Below are positions 11,676-12,663 of a stretch of DNA of 12,663 nucleotides, one piece after another (the first letter of the stretch is position 1; the number at the start of each line of letters is the position of its first letter). The translations under genes and the position numbers were made by a program. The notes below the pieces were generated by a model. The model was not told the DNA's origin. It saw only the letters and a list, made by a program, of their open reading frames with translations, and ran no database searches. This DNA is from JALENY01 sp036310185 (GTDB taxonomy: Bacteria > Bacillota > Clostridia > Lachnospirales > Lachnospiraceae), in assembly GCA_036310185.1 (NCBI GenBank), contig JAXJSH010000134.1, positions 1 through 12,663 of the forward strand, read 5' to 3'.

Positions 11676-12663
11676 TTATAGCTTACGGTAGCTTTCCCGT
11701 TCCACTATCGTAAATGTTTTCCTGTTTTCCGCAACTGCCGATATTTCCACCTCTAATGTGTCAATAAGACAGTTCAAAGAATAATTTTCCTTTCCCGGCA
11801 GTTCACGCATACTAAGCTCAATGACATCCATAGAACGATTCAGTTCTTTTTCTCCCGACCGCATAAATAAAAACAGTCTCAGATAATCTTCATATGAGGT
11901 ATCCCCGGTACTTTTCCGAAATGAATCAATTCCTCCAATCACCTTTGGAATATCAGAAAATCCGACCTGCCAGGCCTCCGATGTCTTCACAATGGGCACA
12001 CAGTCCCCAGCAAAAAGCCCGCGCACATCCACCAGACTTTCTGCAAATGCCCATCCCATAATGATGGCACCTTCTATGGCAGGTGAAACTTCCGGCAGCA
12101 AAAGAAAAGAACTTAATGTTAAAGCCAGAGTCTCCGCTTCCGCCCGTTTTGTGCTGTCAGAATACAAATAAAGGATATTGGCGCCCCAGCGCAAAAGCAG
12201 CAGTTTATTTGCAATCCCTTCCAGATTTTTCACATCAGATTCTTTTCCCTGCAGGATATATTCCACTGCATAAGCTGGTCCCGTTTCCTGACGGACTGCA
12301 CGATAGTGACTCATATTTTTTAATATGTACTCCTGATACAGCAGATCAGCTATCATCCCTTCCGCATCTTCACCCGTTTCCAAAAGGCCCATTCCCTGTT
12401 GAAGCTCACGTTCTGATAACAGATTTTCAGAAGAGCAGCTCCAGTCAGACAGATTTTCCGGCTCCTGTATTACCAGATTCAATATGCTTGTCTTTTTCAG
12501 CTGTACCACCGTATCCAGTGCTTTCACCGTATCTGCTGCAGTTGCTCTGTCCTCTGGACTCTGCACCGCCTGCTGCATATTTTGTGAATTTGAACCATCC
12601 TGATTTTCCACAAATTCATTTCTAATTTTTTCATATTCCGCAATACTCTCCTTTTTACTGGCA
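11676..12663 (-). CDS. DUF5702-like Tad-locus protein, 5' end cut by window edge
   Basis: The frame is open from the stop at 11676 to the right edge of the window (12663), at least 329 codons. There is a GTG at 12611, but 17 further in-frame codons upstream (including KKESIAEYEKIRNEF) are stop-free and no SD favours the GTG, so the gene very likely begins outside. The visible part resembles the C-terminal half of DUF5702 proteins of Clostridia Tad loci: SILNLVI, LLSERELQQG, LLYQEYILKNMSHY, AVEYILQGKESD, a hydrophobic GAIIMGWAFAESLVDVR, YEDYLRLFL and RSMDVIELSMR. Its exact role is unknown; members are thought to be pseudopilin-like surface parts of the machine, with the N-terminal membrane anchor presumably outside the window. 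It is the first visible gene of the minus-strand operon. Confidence 0.75.
   Translation of the reverse strand, partial: ASKKESIAEYEKIRNEFVENQDGSNSQNMQQAVQSPEDRATAADTVKALDTVVQLKKTSILNLVIQEPENLSDWSCSSENLLSERELQQGMGLLETGEDAEGMIADLLYQEYILKNMSHYRAVRQETGPAYAVEYILQGKESDVKNLEGIANKLLLLRWGANILYLYSDSTKRAEAETLALTLSSFLLLPEVSPAIEGAIIMGWAFAESLVDVRGLFAGDCVPIVKTSEAWQVGFSDIPKVIGGIDSFRKSTGDTSYEDYLRLFLFMRSGEKELNRSMDVIELSMRELPGKENYSLNCLIDTLEVEISAVAENRKTFTIVERESYRKL

Noticed and set aside
12609..12611. GTG as true start of the DUF5702-like gene
   Set aside because: The frame stays open to the window edge, there is no SD, and family members are longer; treated as 5'-partial.
1..12663. CRISPR array, prophage or complete IS element
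   Set aside because: No regularly spaced repeats, and no transposase, integrase or phage structural gene in any frame.

Overview
The window looks like chromosome from a Gram-positive Clostridia, most likely Lachnospiraceae. Clues are moderate-to-low GC, AGGAGG-type ribosome binding sites, the DUF4367/sigma factor and DUF6147-like proteins, an FHA protein of the DUF6382 type, and a Clostridia-style Tad pilus-like locus. No rRNA, tRNA, CRISPR array, IS transposase or phage gene was seen. The family assignments come from reading the sequence, not from searches.

Left part (1-4090). A strong symmetric terminator precedes a minus-strand MBL/beta-CASP hydrolase (211-1821). An island of about 800 bp without a solid gene follows. 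It holds a promoter, a minus-strand terminator, several inverted and direct repeats, a perfect 14-bp palindrome and a doubtful 43-codon ORF. Next come a small secreted DUF6147-like protein (2614-3111) and a membrane-anchored DUF4367 protein, a probable anti-sigma or regulator (3233-4033), both on the minus strand.

Middle (4090-7680). A plus-strand murG-type glycosyltransferase sits between the DUF4367 gene and a minus-strand ECF-like sigma factor (5236-5757), so the putative sigma/anti-sigma pair is split by an opposite-strand gene. The sigma gene lies behind a HIT-family hydrolase gene in one operon. Divergent from HIT is a soluble orphan histidine kinase (6285-6968). A perfect 7-bp match to the Spo0A box lies in the shared promoter region. 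A rhomboid protease (7057-7668, minus) converges on the kinase.

Right part (7680-12663). All genes are on the minus strand and form the distal end of a Tad-like pilus/secretion locus: a DUF5702-like protein cut by the window edge, a TadE-like pseudopilin with two Cys/His modules, a prepilin peptidase, a second TadE-like pseudopilin overlapping it by 4 bp, and an FHA-domain protein. The peptidase would process the pseudopilins. The FHA protein is a plausible phosphothreonine-dependent regulator of the machine (inference). The core ATPase and TadB/TadC genes, if present, lie beyond the right edge. Two copies of a 38-bp element (33/38 identical) flank the FHA gene in inverted orientation. One copy abuts a broken RelE/ParE-type toxin remnant (7781-7943) that is not obvious as an ORF. 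The 400 bp between the TadE-like and peptidase genes is purine-rich low-complexity sequence with only a doubtful small ORF.
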